Counted from the first letter of the stretch, positions 17,251 through 27,484 are shown. The stretch: DNA of 64,000 bases from CAYQTE01 sp964420285 (GCA_964420285.1 CAYQTE010000010.1:1-64000); one strand, 5' to 3'. The notes: generated from the letters alone by a model not told the origin. Translations and numbers: made by a program.

Positions 17251-18786
17251 ATGGAAATCCGATCCGGGAAATTGGCGGCTCGCGTCTTTATCCTGACCCT
17301 GATTCTGGCCTGCTCGCTGGTGGCGCAAACGACTGTGCCGGCGCCCGGAGCGCGAGCTGCGCGCGGTGCCCGCGGCACGCCCGGCGGGCGCGGCGCGGCG
17401 GGCACGTCCGATGTGCCCGGAGCCGCCGCCGCGCCGGCACCCCCGATCGCGACGGCCACGATGCCCGCAAGTCCCCTGGTGGCTTCCCCAACGCCCTGGC
17501 AAACCATTCACAATGATTTCTTCGAGGTTGATCAGAATGGATATCGCATCGCCACGCGCAGCGGCTGCCTGGACCAGTTCGGTGACAAGTTCTATTGGTA
17601 CGGTGGAGGCTACCCGGGCCACGATCAGACCTGCTATGTGTCCACCGACCTGATCCACTGGACCTACAAAGGTGTGACGCTTCACACGGATGTTGTCGTC
17701 GACCGCATGGATCTGCTGTACAACGACTCGACCAGACAATACGTCATGTTCCTGAAGTACGATGGAGATGCCGCCTCCTTTGGAATCGCCACTTCCGACA
17801 AGCCCGAGGGACCGTTCACCTTCAAGGGCCAGACGCTGGTCGATGGCGCCAAGATGGGCGACATGTCCATGTTCAAGGATACGGATGGTAAGGCGTATCT
17901 GTGCTATGTGTGGGATCAGGCCGGACCCAATCGCCAGCATGGCATCTACCTTATGTCGCCGGATTATTTGAAGCTCGAGAAGCGCATCTATCTCTTTAAC
18001 ATCCCCAGCCGCGAAGCGCCGATGCTCATGAAGCGCAACAAGATCTATTATTACTTCACCTCCCGAACCGCCGGCATTCGCTCAACTGCCACCAACTACT
18101 ATACCGCGACCGACCTGGCCGGCCCCTGGACGCCGCCCAGGGTCTTGTCGACGCCCGGCTCGGACAATTCGTGGGATACCCAATGCGATTTCGTCTTCCC
18201 GATCCAGGGCAAGGAGGGAACGACGTACATGTATTGCGGCGACCGCTGGATCCATACTGAAGCCCGGCAGGGCGACTACCCCTGGCTGCCCCTGGAATTC
18301 GACGGGGACACGCCCATCCTCAATTATTATCAGGATTGGGATTTCAACCTGACCGCCGGCACTTGGCGGAAATTCGACCCAGCCCGCAACCTGGCCCTGG
18401 GCAAGACCGCAACCGCGTCGTCCACAAACGGCACGAACGTCGCCGGCAACGTCACGGCCCCCACGACCTATCTGAATTACACCAATTACCGCTGGGAAAG
18501 CGCCGCCAGCGACCCGCAATGGATCATGGTGGACCTCGGCGAATCCAAGGACATCAACCGGGTCATCCTGAAGTGGCATTCCAATTTCGCCAAGTCCTTC
18601 AAGATCCAGGTTTCCACCGATGGCGCCGCCTGGACGGATGTTTTCAGCACCTCCGTCGGATCGTCTCTTTCTGTGACCGACGAGTCCTTCAAGACGACCT
18701 CCGCGAGATACGTGCGCATGTACGGCACGCAGCGAGGCACGCAGGCCGGCTATTCCTTGTTCAGCTTCATGGTTCTGAAGGACTAG
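17251..18786 (+). CDS. Secreted GH43 glycosidase with F5/8C (CBM32-like) module
   Basis: Predicted exo-acting glycosidase, probably beta-galactosidase or arabinosidase type. Seen: signal peptide ending SLVAQ, a Gly/Ala/Arg-rich linker (about 25-80), then a five-bladed propeller-type domain from NDFFEVDQNGYRI with DKFYWYGG, STDLIHWTYKG, MSMFKDTDGKAYL, general-acid candidate in SREAPMLMKRN, and GPWTPPRVL. From about residue 385 a discoidin-type F5/8C module starts (ALGKTATASS, PQWIMVDLGESKDINRVILKWH, ARYVRMYG). 511 residues. The ATG at 17251 has a good ribosome binding site. Known: GH43 enzymes with this CBM arrangement act on galactan or arabinan side chains. Fits trimming of rhamnogalacturonan I side chains. 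Confidence 0.87.
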   Translation: MEIRSGKLAARVFILTLILACSLVAQTTVPAPGARAARGARGTPGGRGAAGTSDVPGAAAAPAPPIATATMPASPLVASPTPWQTIHNDFFEVDQNGYRIATRSGCLDQFGDKFYWYGGGYPGHDQTCYVSTDLIHWTYKGVTLHTDVVVDRMDLLYNDSTRQYVMFLKYDGDAASFGIATSDKPEGPFTFKGQTLVDGAKMGDMSMFKDTDGKAYLCYVWDQAGPNRQHGIYLMSPDYLKLEKRIYLFNIPSREAPMLMKRNKIYYYFTSRTAGIRSTATNYYTATDLAGPWTPPRVLSTPGSDNSWDTQCDFVFPIQGKEGTTYMYCGDRWIHTEARQGDYPWLPLEFDGDTPILNYYQDWDFNLTAGTWRKFDPARNLALGKTATASSTNGTNVAGNVTAPTTYLNYTNYRWESAASDPQWIMVDLGESKDINRVILKWHSNFAKSFKIQVSTDGAAWTDVFSTSVGSSLSVTDESFKTTSARYVRMYGTQRGTQAGYSLFSFMVLKD

Positions 18787-18813
18787 CAACCCGCGGCAAG
18801 TGTCGCCAAGCCC

Positions 18814-19908
18814 TTATGCCGCTGGATTTACGGGCATTGTGGTTGGGGTTGGCGGCGCCGGCCTGGCAGCAGGCGGCCGGCTGAGGTCGGGCGCGGCGGG
18901 GATTTCCTTGACCTGGGGCACGTAATAGGCCGCGGCCGGATCAACCTTCAGAGCCTTGAGGCCGGAGATGACTGTCTCGGCGTTGACGACGGCCCCGGTC
19001 CAACTGGTATGCGGTGAACCGGCAAAAAGGGCGTCGACCGCGGTTGGGTCCAGGGCGTCGTACTTGGCAGCGATCAGTTCGTTGAGATCAATGAAGTCGG
19101 CCTTTTCCGCGGCGGCAGTGTCCCTGGCCCAGCCGGCCTGGGTTTTGGCGCTGCGGTTGATCTTTCCGTCGGCGCCCCGCGCATTGCGCGGGATCAGCGA
19201 GCAGACCACGGGTGTGGCTTCCTTGGCGCGAGTCTCGGCGATGAACCGCCGGATATACCAGCCGAACGTGTGGTTGACTGTCCCGCCGGCACCAGCCTGG
19301 GTTTCTTCGCCGATGCCCGGGAGTTCGCCGCGGCCGCTGTTGGTGCCAAACTGAAGGATGACCACGTCACCCTTCTTGATCAGATCCACCATGGCTTTCC
19401 ACTGGCCGGTGTAGAAGCTGGCGCTGGTGGTGCCGCCCACGGCGCGGTTGACGACGTTGACTTTCCTGGGATCGAAATAGCCCACGAGCGGCGCCCCCCA
19501 ACCCCATTGGCCGACCCGGTCATCGCCCGTGCCGTTGACGCCGGTGCGGACGGTCGAATCGCCGATGGTCCAGATCGTCGGCAATTTCGGATCATGGGGC
19601 ACCGGCGGGATGACACCCGCCCGTGCGGGCGCGGGATTGGGCAGTGGGCCGGTTTGCGTGTAGCGCGGGATGTCGGCGGCGCGCAGGCCAAGAATGCCGG
19701 CTTTGGGGGTTTCGATGGTCGTGAGATTCGTCGGGTAGACCCGCGGGGTACCCGTCTCATCAAGCAGCGTAACGCCGCCGGAACCTGCCGGGACGGGCGC
19801 GCCCGCCATCGTCGTCGGAGCCGTTGTGGCGGCGACCGGGGAAGCCGCATTTTGGGCCCGCGCCGCTAGGGCACCGAGCAGAAGAAAGGCCAGCAGCGAA
19901 ATTCGCAT
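18814..19908 (-). CDS. Secreted SGNH esterase, rhamnogalacturonan acetylesterase-like
   Basis: Predicted to remove acetyl groups from pectic galacturonic acid. Seen: signal peptide MRISLLAFLLLGALAARA, a Thr/Pro-rich linker, then block I TIWTIGDSTVRTG (catalytic Ser in GDST), block II GGTTSASFY, block III QFGTNSGR (Asn), and a C-terminal SPHTSWTGA with the presumed catalytic His. The tail is Pro-rich. 364 residues. GGGAGG precedes the ATG at 19908. It lies 57 bases after the GH35-like gene on the same strand, so the two are likely co-transcribed. A second family member sits at 24829-26163, but the two differ in domain layout. Confidence 0.85.
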   Translation of the reverse strand: MRISLLAFLLLGALAARAQNAASPVAATTAPTTMAGAPVPAGSGGVTLLDETGTPRVYPTNLTTIETPKAGILGLRAADIPRYTQTGPLPNPAPARAGVIPPVPHDPKLPTIWTIGDSTVRTGVNGTGDDRVGQWGWGAPLVGYFDPRKVNVVNRAVGGTTSASFYTGQWKAMVDLIKKGDVVILQFGTNSGRGELPGIGEETQAGAGGTVNHTFGWYIRRFIAETRAKEATPVVCSLIPRNARGADGKINRSAKTQAGWARDTAAAEKADFIDLNELIAAKYDALDPTAVDALFAGSPHTSWTGAVVNAETVISGLKALKVDPAAAYYVPQVKEIPAAPDLSRPPAARPAPPTPTTMPVNPAA

Positions 19909-19965
19909 TGGAACAACCTCCCTTGGAAATGGCCGTCGCTTGCGGCTCACGTTGCGCATGCCTCG

Positions 19966-21666
19966 CTATTCATAACGATAGGTCGTGAAGTGCTGGATGC
20001 CCACATAGTGGTCGCCCGGAATTCGGTCGCTGGGATGAATCCGCAGGTTCACGTAGTCACCGCCTCCGACTTCGTCGCCGGAAAGCTGGCGGATGGGTAT
20101 CCACCGGCCGTTGTCGAACGTGCCTTCCTCCACCGTGCCCAGTCCCGCGTGTTCCGGTCCGGCACTGCCGGGCAGAGGAGTGAGGGTCACATTGTTACCG
20201 ACGGCATAATACTCATCCGGCCCGACGTCGATGATCAGCGCGCCCGCCAGACCCGCCGACGCCGATTGCGCCCCAGGTTGTGCCGGCGCACCCCGCGGCT
20301 GCTGACGGGCGATCTCAAAGCTGTAATTCCCCAAACGAACCTTCTGCGGTGCATCGCCCGCGGCGAGCAGGACGGCCGTCATCGAGCCGTCGCCCTGGTG
20401 CTGTGCGATCAGAGGCGTCAGTTGCGAGATGATCTGGAAACCGTTGACCAGGTCCGTGTCGGGAGTCGTCGCCCTTTCGATCCCCATAAGGGACATGCCG
20501 ATCGCATTGTGCCGGCCGAAGACGTAGAGCATCTTCACATCCATGTCGCCCCGGGTCTCGGGAATGAACAGCGGGTTGCCTGATTGCGTGTACTTGGCGC
20601 AAAACGCCGCAAAGTCGCCGGTGTTGTAAATATCCGGCGACAGCCAGTCGATATGCGGCGCGCCGGCGTGCCAGACATCCATGGTCAGGTCATACGGCCG
20701 GCCGTAACTGGGCGTGAATTCCGGCTGCTTCGGCACCGTGTACAGCGCAGCGTTGACATACATCGGAATCGGATACTCGGCTTTGCCCGCGGCCGCCACG
20801 CCGTCAATGTAGCGGGCATAATACCAGCCCATGAAGATTCCCTCTGTCGCCGGGCCCTTGCCGAACACCTCTTCCCACGTTCCCGACGTCTTGAAGCCCG
20901 CCGTCTCCCACGCCTGGCGAAATTCCGGAATCAGCGTGTCCTTGTGCTGCTGAAGGTAGTTCATCAATTCAGCGGGCACCGGACCGGCGTAGGCCTTCTC
21001 GGCCAGAGGGGAACGGTCCATCGTGTCGTAATGCGTACCCACCTCGTTCTCGACCTGGATCAGGATGATCGTGTGCCGCTGGCCGTCCACTTGCCTGACG
21101 TGCCGCATGAGGGCGGCAAACGCGCGGGCATCGGCATCGCGGCCGTTGTCGCTCAGGGGCGTGATCAATTCGATGGCCGTTTTGTCTTTGCCCCAGAGGC
21201 GGGGGAAGCGCTGATAGTCTTTCTTGGCCCAGTCGGGAGCATAGCAGGACATGCTGTTCTTCCATGTTCCAAACCAGAGCAGGCCCAGGCGCATGTTGTT
21301 CTGTCGCGCTCCGTCGATCACGCCGTCGAGCACGCTGAAGTCAAATTTCCCCTCCTGCGGTTCGATCTGGTTCCACGACACCCCCGCCAGAACGGTGTTC
21401 ATCGGCGCCGCCGCGACCAGCCTCGGCCAGACGCCCTTCATGTACTCAACGCTGGTGGCGGTGCTGTTGCTCAATTCGCCGGTCAGAGCCAGGAACGGCT
21501 TGCCATCGACGATCAGTTGCGTGGCCGTCCCGTGCTTCTGCAAGTGTGGAATATCCGAAGCCGAGCCGCCGGCACCGGGGCCGCCCATCGACTGGCACCC
21601 GGCCAATGCCACCAGGCATGCGAGAACTGCGCCGCGGAAAGCCGTCGCTTTCCTGCGCCTGAGCAT
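19966..21666 (-). CDS. GH35-like beta-galactosidase lipoprotein (DUF5597 type)
   Basis: Predicted exo-beta-galactosidase, anchored in a membrane by a lipid. Seen: Arg/Lys-rich start MLRRRKATAF and a lipobox VALAGC; barrel strands with GKPFLALTGELSNST, NTVLAGVSWNQIEPQEGKFDF, the acid/base pair region IILIQVENEVGT (Glu of NE), LSPDIYNTGDF, and nucleophile candidate Glu in PLFIPETRGD. The C-terminal part fits the DUF5597 beta domain found with GH35. 566 residues. An alternative GTG at 21750 has a strong GAGGAGG site but would put 28 residues before the lipoprotein signal, so ATG 21666 is preferred. Galactan side chains of rhamnogalacturonan I are the likely substrate (inference). Confidence 0.85.
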   Translation of the reverse strand: MLRRRKATAFRGAVLACLVALAGCQSMGGPGAGGSASDIPHLQKHGTATQLIVDGKPFLALTGELSNSTATSVEYMKGVWPRLVAAAPMNTVLAGVSWNQIEPQEGKFDFSVLDGVIDGARQNNMRLGLLWFGTWKNSMSCYAPDWAKKDYQRFPRLWGKDKTAIELITPLSDNGRDADARAFAALMRHVRQVDGQRHTIILIQVENEVGTHYDTMDRSPLAEKAYAGPVPAELMNYLQQHKDTLIPEFRQAWETAGFKTSGTWEEVFGKGPATEGIFMGWYYARYIDGVAAAGKAEYPIPMYVNAALYTVPKQPEFTPSYGRPYDLTMDVWHAGAPHIDWLSPDIYNTGDFAAFCAKYTQSGNPLFIPETRGDMDVKMLYVFGRHNAIGMSLMGIERATTPDTDLVNGFQIISQLTPLIAQHQGDGSMTAVLLAAGDAPQKVRLGNYSFEIARQQPRGAPAQPGAQSASAGLAGALIIDVGPDEYYAVGNNVTLTPLPGSAGPEHAGLGTVEEGTFDNGRWIPIRQLSGDEVGGGDYVNLRIHPSDRIPGDHYVGIQHFTTYRYE

Positions 21667-21849
21667 CGACTCAAGAATCTGACAAGAGGCCGTTATCGCA
21701 ACAGCAACTCGCCCGCGGGCGGGCACGGTGGATATGATCCGATCGGTCACAAGTTCCTCCTCGTAGGGACATGGGTGGCCGGAACCGGGCGGCCATGTGC
21801 CGCCCGCTCCCGTACACCTTGGCCAGAAGTATACCGCAAGAAGGCACGT

Positions 21850-22224
21850 ATGCCGAGTCCAGTCGATCCATCTCCGGTCACTTCGACCGCCGCCGGTGAA
21901 TCCCCACCGGTGTTGCTGCTGGTTCGGGACCTGATCTTCATCGCCAGGATCACCGCCGTGGCCCGGTCGATCGGCGCGGCGACGCGGACCATCCGCGATC
22001 CGATCCAATTGGCCGGCGCTGATGGCCGACTGGTGCTGGTCGATCTGAATCTCCCCGGCGCCATCGCCGCCGCGGCCGCCTGGTCAAGGCAAACCGGCCG
22101 TCCGGCGATCGGCTTCGTTTCGCACGTTGACGCCGCGACGATCGCCGCAGCCCGCGAAGCCGGGATTGACAAAGTGTTACCCCGCAGCCATTTCGTGCAG
22201 GTTTTGGCGGAGCTTCTTGCGTAG
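21850..22224 (+). CDS. Stand-alone receiver-like (REC) domain protein
   Basis: 124 residues. Seen: after a Pro/Ser-rich start, VLLLVRDLIFIARI, LVLVDLNLPG (Asp65 at the phospho-acceptor position), RPAIGFVSHVD and AGIDKVLPRSHF, which follow the beta-alpha order of response regulator receivers. The first-strand acidic pair is reduced to one Asp (Asp27) and the conserved Lys-Pro is replaced by Pro-Arg, so phosphorylation is doubtful. No output domain. AAGAAGG lies five bases before the ATG. Divergent from the GH35-like gene and followed by the PL4 gene. Similar short atypical receivers occur in planctomycetes. Inferred: signalling or scaffold role. Confidence 0.7.
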   Translation: MPSPVDPSPVTSTAAGESPPVLLLVRDLIFIARITAVARSIGAATRTIRDPIQLAGADGRLVLVDLNLPGAIAAAAAWSRQTGRPAIGFVSHVDAATIAAAREAGIDKVLPRSHFVQVLAELLA

Positions 22225-22259
22225 CGGCCCGCACAATTCCCCCCGGGTGGAAATTCAAA

Positions 22260-22307
22260 GGTCAGGAGTTTTCCAGTGGCGAAAATGCATCCAAGACTTC
22301 CAACCCC
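22260..22307. repeat. Degenerate copy of a palindromic intergenic element
   Basis: Shares GGTCnGGAGT, then a centre with CGA-AATGCATC, then a CCnACCC end, with the perfect hairpin at 26194-26241. Here the arms no longer pair well. Located between the receiver-like gene and the PL4 promoter. Confidence 0.5.
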
Positions 22308-22354
22308 CATTGATTGAACTGGGTGATCGGGGGGTGTTCAAAACGAGCTGGCAA

Positions 22355-22382
22355 TTGACAAAACGCACGGTTTTGATATTGT
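22355..22382 (+). promoter_or_regulatory. Sigma-70-type promoter of PL4 gene with operator-like palindrome
   Basis: TTGACA at 22355-22360, 16-base spacer, TATTGT at 22377-22382. The spacer contains the perfect inverted repeat CAAAAC-N5-GTTTTG (22359-22375), which would let a regulator block the polymerase. The leader to the ATG at 22483 is about 93 bases. Confidence 0.6.
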
Positions 22383-22482
22383 CGCGCCTCAGGTGGGAGG
22401 CCGGAAGCCAATTCTCTCTCACCGGCCCAGCGCCGAACGATCGGCGATTGAGCGGACGAATTCATATCCACTGGAGCGTGCG

Positions 22483-24627
22483 ATGAAAACTCGAGCGTCC
22501 ATCGGCCCGCGTGGCCGCGTCCTGCTTGCCTGCATTGTCCTGGCGCTGGTCCTGCCGGCGCCGCTGGTGCGGGCCCTTGACTTGCCCCCAGTCGCCAAAC
22601 CCGCCGTCAATGACCCGGTGACCGTCACCGACAATGGCGACACCTGGACGATGGACAATGGCATCATCAAGGCCACCGTCGTCAAAAAGAACGGCAGCCT
22701 GCTGCAGGTCATTTATCACGGCGTCGAAACGCTGCGACCGGCGATCTCCAACGGCTCGGATACGCTCCACACGCCGCCGACACCGGCCGGCAGCCCAATC
22801 CCCTCCTGGGAACAGATGCCCTCCGGCACCGTGACCTCATCGGTGACCATCGACCCGGCAAAGAACGGCGGCCAGCGCGGCGAGGTCGCCGTCAAGGGCG
22901 CGAACACCGGCCGCATGGACATTGAAACACGCTACGCGCTGGAGCGCGGCGTGAGCGGAATCTACGCCTATGCCCAGTTCTCGCACCCGGCTTCCTATCC
23001 CGCGGCCAGCGAGGGCGAAAGCCAATTCATCCTCCAACTCGATCCGAGCTTTAACTGGTTCTCCGTTGATGCCGACCGCAACATGCTCGTGCCCTCCATG
23101 CAAGAACTCCGGGCCGGCGCCATGATCCACGCCAAAGAGCAGACCCTCCTGACCACCGGCATGTATAAGAATTCCGTCGAACATAAATATACCTATTGCG
23201 GCATCATGTACCGATTGCCCGCATGGGGATTCTCCAGCCCCAAGAACCACGTCGGCGTTTATCTGATTAACCCCACCACCGAATACATCGGCGGCGGCGC
23301 TGAAAAGATCGACCTGATCGGCCCCTTCGCGTGGGGTTCGAATAACACCATTCAAGTCTACTGGACATCCGGCCACTACGCCGGGGGCGCCGGCTGCAAC
23401 GTCCCGGCCGGGGAAAACTGGAAGAAGGTGATCGGCCCGATTTTTGTCTATTTCAACGCATTGGCCAATCCCAAGGACCCGTCGCAGGCCGATCTGGATA
23501 CTTTTGCGGCCACCGCCGGGAATCCCACCGTGCCTGCCGTATGGCATGACAATGCTATCGCTCTCTGGCAGGATGCGCTTGGCAAAGCCAGGGAAGTCAA
23601 TGCCGCCTGGCCGTTCGACTGGGTCTCCGGCGTGGACTACCCGCACAAGAACGAGCGCGGCAACGTGACCGGCCAGTTTGTCCTCAACGACCCGCAGGCC
23701 GCCAGCACCAAGCTGCCCAATCTGACCGTCGGCCTGGCCCATCCGGATTACACCAGCAACGCCGGCGGGTTTGTCACCCGGTCGGGCAACGGCAACACGA
23801 TCACCTGGCAGCACGACGGCAATTACTACGAGTTCTGGAACAACGGCACCGAGGACGGCAAGTTCACCATCACCAATGTCCGCCCCGGCACCTACACGCT
23901 TCACGCCTTTGCCGATGGTGTGCTGGGTGAATACGCCAAGACCAACATCACCGTCGAGGCGGGTAAGAACCTAGATATGGGCAAGGTTGAATGGACGCCG
24001 GTTCGCAACGGCAAGCAGGTCTGGGAAATCGGCTATCCCAACCGCAACGGCAGCGAGTTCTTCAAGGGAGATCAATATTGGCTTTGGGGCTGGTGCCTGC
24101 GCTATGCCCTGCTGTTCCCCAATGACATCACCTACACCATCGGCAAGAGCGATTACCATAAGGACTGGTTCTTTGAACAAACCCCGCACGCGACGAACCT
24201 GAACTTTGTCAATCCCGCCGCCAAGGATCCGGCCAATCAGGCCTTCGGCTGGGTGAATCTCCCGTCACCGGCCGGTGCGAACATGTGGGGCGCCTGGGGC
24301 CGCGGCCGGGCGACCACCTGGACGGTGAAGTTCAACATGGACAAGGCCGTTCAAGGCACGGCGACGTTGCGTGTGTCGCTGGGTGGCTCCGACAGCACGA
24401 CGCTGAGCATTGGCATGAACGGCAAACCCGCAGGCCAAATCCGGCCGATCTCGACCAATGCCCTGCGGTACAACACCGACCGCGGCGTATGGCGTGAATA
24501 TTCCCAGCCGTTCGATGCCTCCCTGATGAAGGCGGGCGAGAACTCGATGACGCTGACGGTTCCCGCCGGGGATTGCACGTCGGGCGTTTGCTATGACTAC
24601 CTGCGGCTGGAGCTACAGGAGAAATAA
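22483..24627 (+). CDS. Secreted rhamnogalacturonan lyase, PL4 family
   Basis: Cleaves the rhamnogalacturonan I backbone by beta-elimination. Seen: signal peptide ending LPAPLVRA, an N-terminal domain with WTMDNGIIKATVVKKNGSL and DIETRYALERGVSGIYAY, the catalytic-domain region YCGIMYRLPAWGFSSPKNHVG (cut short), then an Fn3-like domain (GTYTLHAFADGVLGEY) and a C-terminal jelly-roll domain with WLWGWCLRYALLFPNDITY (19 residues) and YDYLRLEL at the end. This three-domain order and 714 residues fit PL4. GGAGCGTG lies before the ATG at 22483. Followed on the same strand by a rhamnogalacturonan acetylesterase after about 200 bases. It is the strongest single pointer to rhamnogalacturonan as the locus substrate. 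Confidence 0.9.
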   Translation: MKTRASIGPRGRVLLACIVLALVLPAPLVRALDLPPVAKPAVNDPVTVTDNGDTWTMDNGIIKATVVKKNGSLLQVIYHGVETLRPAISNGSDTLHTPPTPAGSPIPSWEQMPSGTVTSSVTIDPAKNGGQRGEVAVKGANTGRMDIETRYALERGVSGIYAYAQFSHPASYPAASEGESQFILQLDPSFNWFSVDADRNMLVPSMQELRAGAMIHAKEQTLLTTGMYKNSVEHKYTYCGIMYRLPAWGFSSPKNHVGVYLINPTTEYIGGGAEKIDLIGPFAWGSNNTIQVYWTSGHYAGGAGCNVPAGENWKKVIGPIFVYFNALANPKDPSQADLDTFAATAGNPTVPAVWHDNAIALWQDALGKAREVNAAWPFDWVSGVDYPHKNERGNVTGQFVLNDPQAASTKLPNLTVGLAHPDYTSNAGGFVTRSGNGNTITWQHDGNYYEFWNNGTEDGKFTITNVRPGTYTLHAFADGVLGEYAKTNITVEAGKNLDMGKVEWTPVRNGKQVWEIGYPNRNGSEFFKGDQYWLWGWCLRYALLFPNDITYTIGKSDYHKDWFFEQTPHATNLNFVNPAAKDPANQAFGWVNLPSPAGANMWGAWGRGRATTWTVKFNMDKAVQGTATLRVSLGGSDSTTLSIGMNGKPAGQIRPISTNALRYNTDRGVWREYSQPFDASLMKAGENSMTLTVPAGDCTSGVCYDYLRLELQEK

Positions 24628-24828
24628 GGGAGCCGACATATCCGCCGTTGTGCATCGCGGGCAGTCCCACATGCCCACGCGGAGTCAAATTATGTGATTG
24701 GCGTTGAACATTGGGAGAATTGCTGGACAATACGCGGGCCGGGAGCATTGATTCCGATGGTCCCGGCAAGCGTGAAGGGAAAATGCCCTTCAATAGGTTT
24801 CACTGGTCAAAAGACGGGAGGCGCTGCA

Positions 24829-26163
24829 ATGAGGAAGTTACGATCTGTCGCCGTATTGGCCGCATTGGCTCTTGCCGGACTTTGCCGCTGTGTGCTGGCC
24901 GGGGATGTGCCGATGCCGGTTCGTTTCGTATTTGGCCAAACCGGCGGCGAAGGCATCAAGCCGACGATGGTGACCGACGCATCGGTCTATTCCGCGGCCT
25001 CCGGCTGGGGATATGACATGGGAACCAAGCAGGACGCCACCGGCAAACCGTTCTACTTCTCGGTCGGAGTTCCCGAAGGCAACTATAAAGTCACGGTGAC
25101 TTTCGGCGGTCCGGCCGATTCGACCGTCACCGTCAAGGCAGAAACGCGGCGGCTGATGCTCGAGGACATCCATACCGCGGCGGGAAAGACGCGCACGGAA
25201 TCGTTTGCCGTCAACGTCCGCCGGCCGCAGATTTCCACCGGCGGCACTGTCGGACTGGACAGCCGCGAAAACGGCTCGCTGAGCTGGGACGACAAGCTCA
25301 CGCTCGCCTTCAGCGGGGATCACATCGCCATAGACCAGATATTGGTCGACAAGACGACCGTGCCGACGGTCTTCTGCCTTGGCGACTCGACCGTCGTCGA
25401 CCAGCCCGGCGGAGGCGGATCGTGGGCCCAGAGTCTTCCCCGCTGGTTCACCGCCGATGTGGCCGTGGCCAATCACGCCGAGAGCGGCGAAACCCTCAAG
25501 GGCTTCCGTCGTCCCGCCGAACGCCGATGGGACAAGATCCTCAGCCAGCTCAAGCCCGGCGACTATGTGCTCATGGCGTTCGGCACCAACGACAGCAAAC
25601 AGCGGGGCAACAACAATATCTATCCGGATGAGGATTTCTCATCGACCTATGCCCCGGCCGACACCGAATTCAAGGATCTCCTCAAGCAATACGCCGGCGA
25701 AGCCAAGGCCAAGGGCGCCACACCCGTGATGGTCTCCTGCATGGCCCGCCGGACCGACTCCAAGACCAACGGCAGCCTCAGCGCCTATGCCAAGGCCGCC
25801 GTCACCGCCGGTAAGGAATTCGGCTGCCCGTCCATCGATCTCAACAGCATGAACCTTGACGTCAACCTGGGTCTGGGCGCCAATGTCGGCCGTGCCTACA
25901 ACGACGGCACGCACCCCAGTAACTACGGCGGCTACCTGCTTTCCCGCTGCATCGTCGAAGGCATCAAACAGGACAAGCTCGATATCGCCAAGTTCATCCG
26001 CGACGATGCCGGCACGTTTGATCCGACACATCCGGCTCCGCTGCCGGACGCCTTCAAACAGCCGGCCGATCCGCCCATGGGCGGCGGCGGCCGAGGGGCC
26101 GCCGGACGAGGCGCCGCCGGCCGCGGCACGGCCACCCCGCCAGCCACGAACCGCGCCGGCTGA
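24829..26163 (+). CDS. Secreted rhamnogalacturonan acetylesterase (CE12/GDSL)
   Basis: Deacetylates rhamnogalacturonan so that lyases and hydrolases can act. Seen: signal peptide ending CRCVLA, an N-terminal beta-sandwich (VRFVFGQTGGEGIKPT to AIDQILVDK, about 27-175), then the SGNH domain with VFCLGDSTVVDQPGGG (Ser in GDST), AESGETL, MAFGTNDSKQ (Gly and Asn), and the catalytic dyad in YNDGTHPSNYGG (Asp and His). The C-terminal tail has RGAAGRGAAGRG repeats. 444 residues. GGGAGG precedes the ATG. A strong hairpin terminator follows the stop. Compared with the other acetylesterase, it keeps the full N-terminal domain of the YesT-like enzymes. Confidence 0.9.
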   Translation: MRKLRSVAVLAALALAGLCRCVLAGDVPMPVRFVFGQTGGEGIKPTMVTDASVYSAASGWGYDMGTKQDATGKPFYFSVGVPEGNYKVTVTFGGPADSTVTVKAETRRLMLEDIHTAAGKTRTESFAVNVRRPQISTGGTVGLDSRENGSLSWDDKLTLAFSGDHIAIDQILVDKTTVPTVFCLGDSTVVDQPGGGGSWAQSLPRWFTADVAVANHAESGETLKGFRRPAERRWDKILSQLKPGDYVLMAFGTNDSKQRGNNNIYPDEDFSSTYAPADTEFKDLLKQYAGEAKAKGATPVMVSCMARRTDSKTNGSLSAYAKAAVTAGKEFGCPSIDLNSMNLDVNLGLGANVGRAYNDGTHPSNYGGYLLSRCIVEGIKQDKLDIAKFIRDDAGTFDPTHPAPLPDAFKQPADPPMGGGGRGAAGRGAAGRGTATPPATNRAG

Positions 26164-26192
26164 GCGACCGAACCAACCACGCGAAAATCACA

Positions 26193-26246
26193 GGGGTCGG
26201 GAGTCTTTGATGTGCCGAAATGCATCAAAGGCTCCCGACCCTTTTG
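26193..26246 (+). terminator. Hairpin terminator after acetylesterase; palindromic element
   Basis: Arms 26194-26212 and 26223-26241 can form a 19-base-pair stem with one G-U pair and a 10-base loop, followed by TTTTG. The same element occurs in decayed form at 22260-22307, so it may be a mobile or recurrent palindrome that serves as a terminator. Confidence 0.75.
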
Positions 26247-26383
26247 ATTCGGGGCCGCCCTGATGATTTCCTGTGCGATCCGGTTAAGATGCTCGCTCAA
26301 GAGCCCGTCGCCAGTGTCGTGCGGGACTTTTGCCGCGAATTGCTAACTGTTAGCCGGCATCACTGCCGGAGGAGTTTTTTTCA

Positions 26384-27448
<1,065 letters not shown>

Positions 27449-27484
27449 CGCGCGCGTAGTACATAATGGCGGCGGAACGTGACA

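Noticed and set aside
20584..21849. Long plus-strand frame before the receiver-like gene
   Set aside because: It is the shadow of the GH35-like gene on the minus strand; translation is expected to begin at the ATG at 21850.
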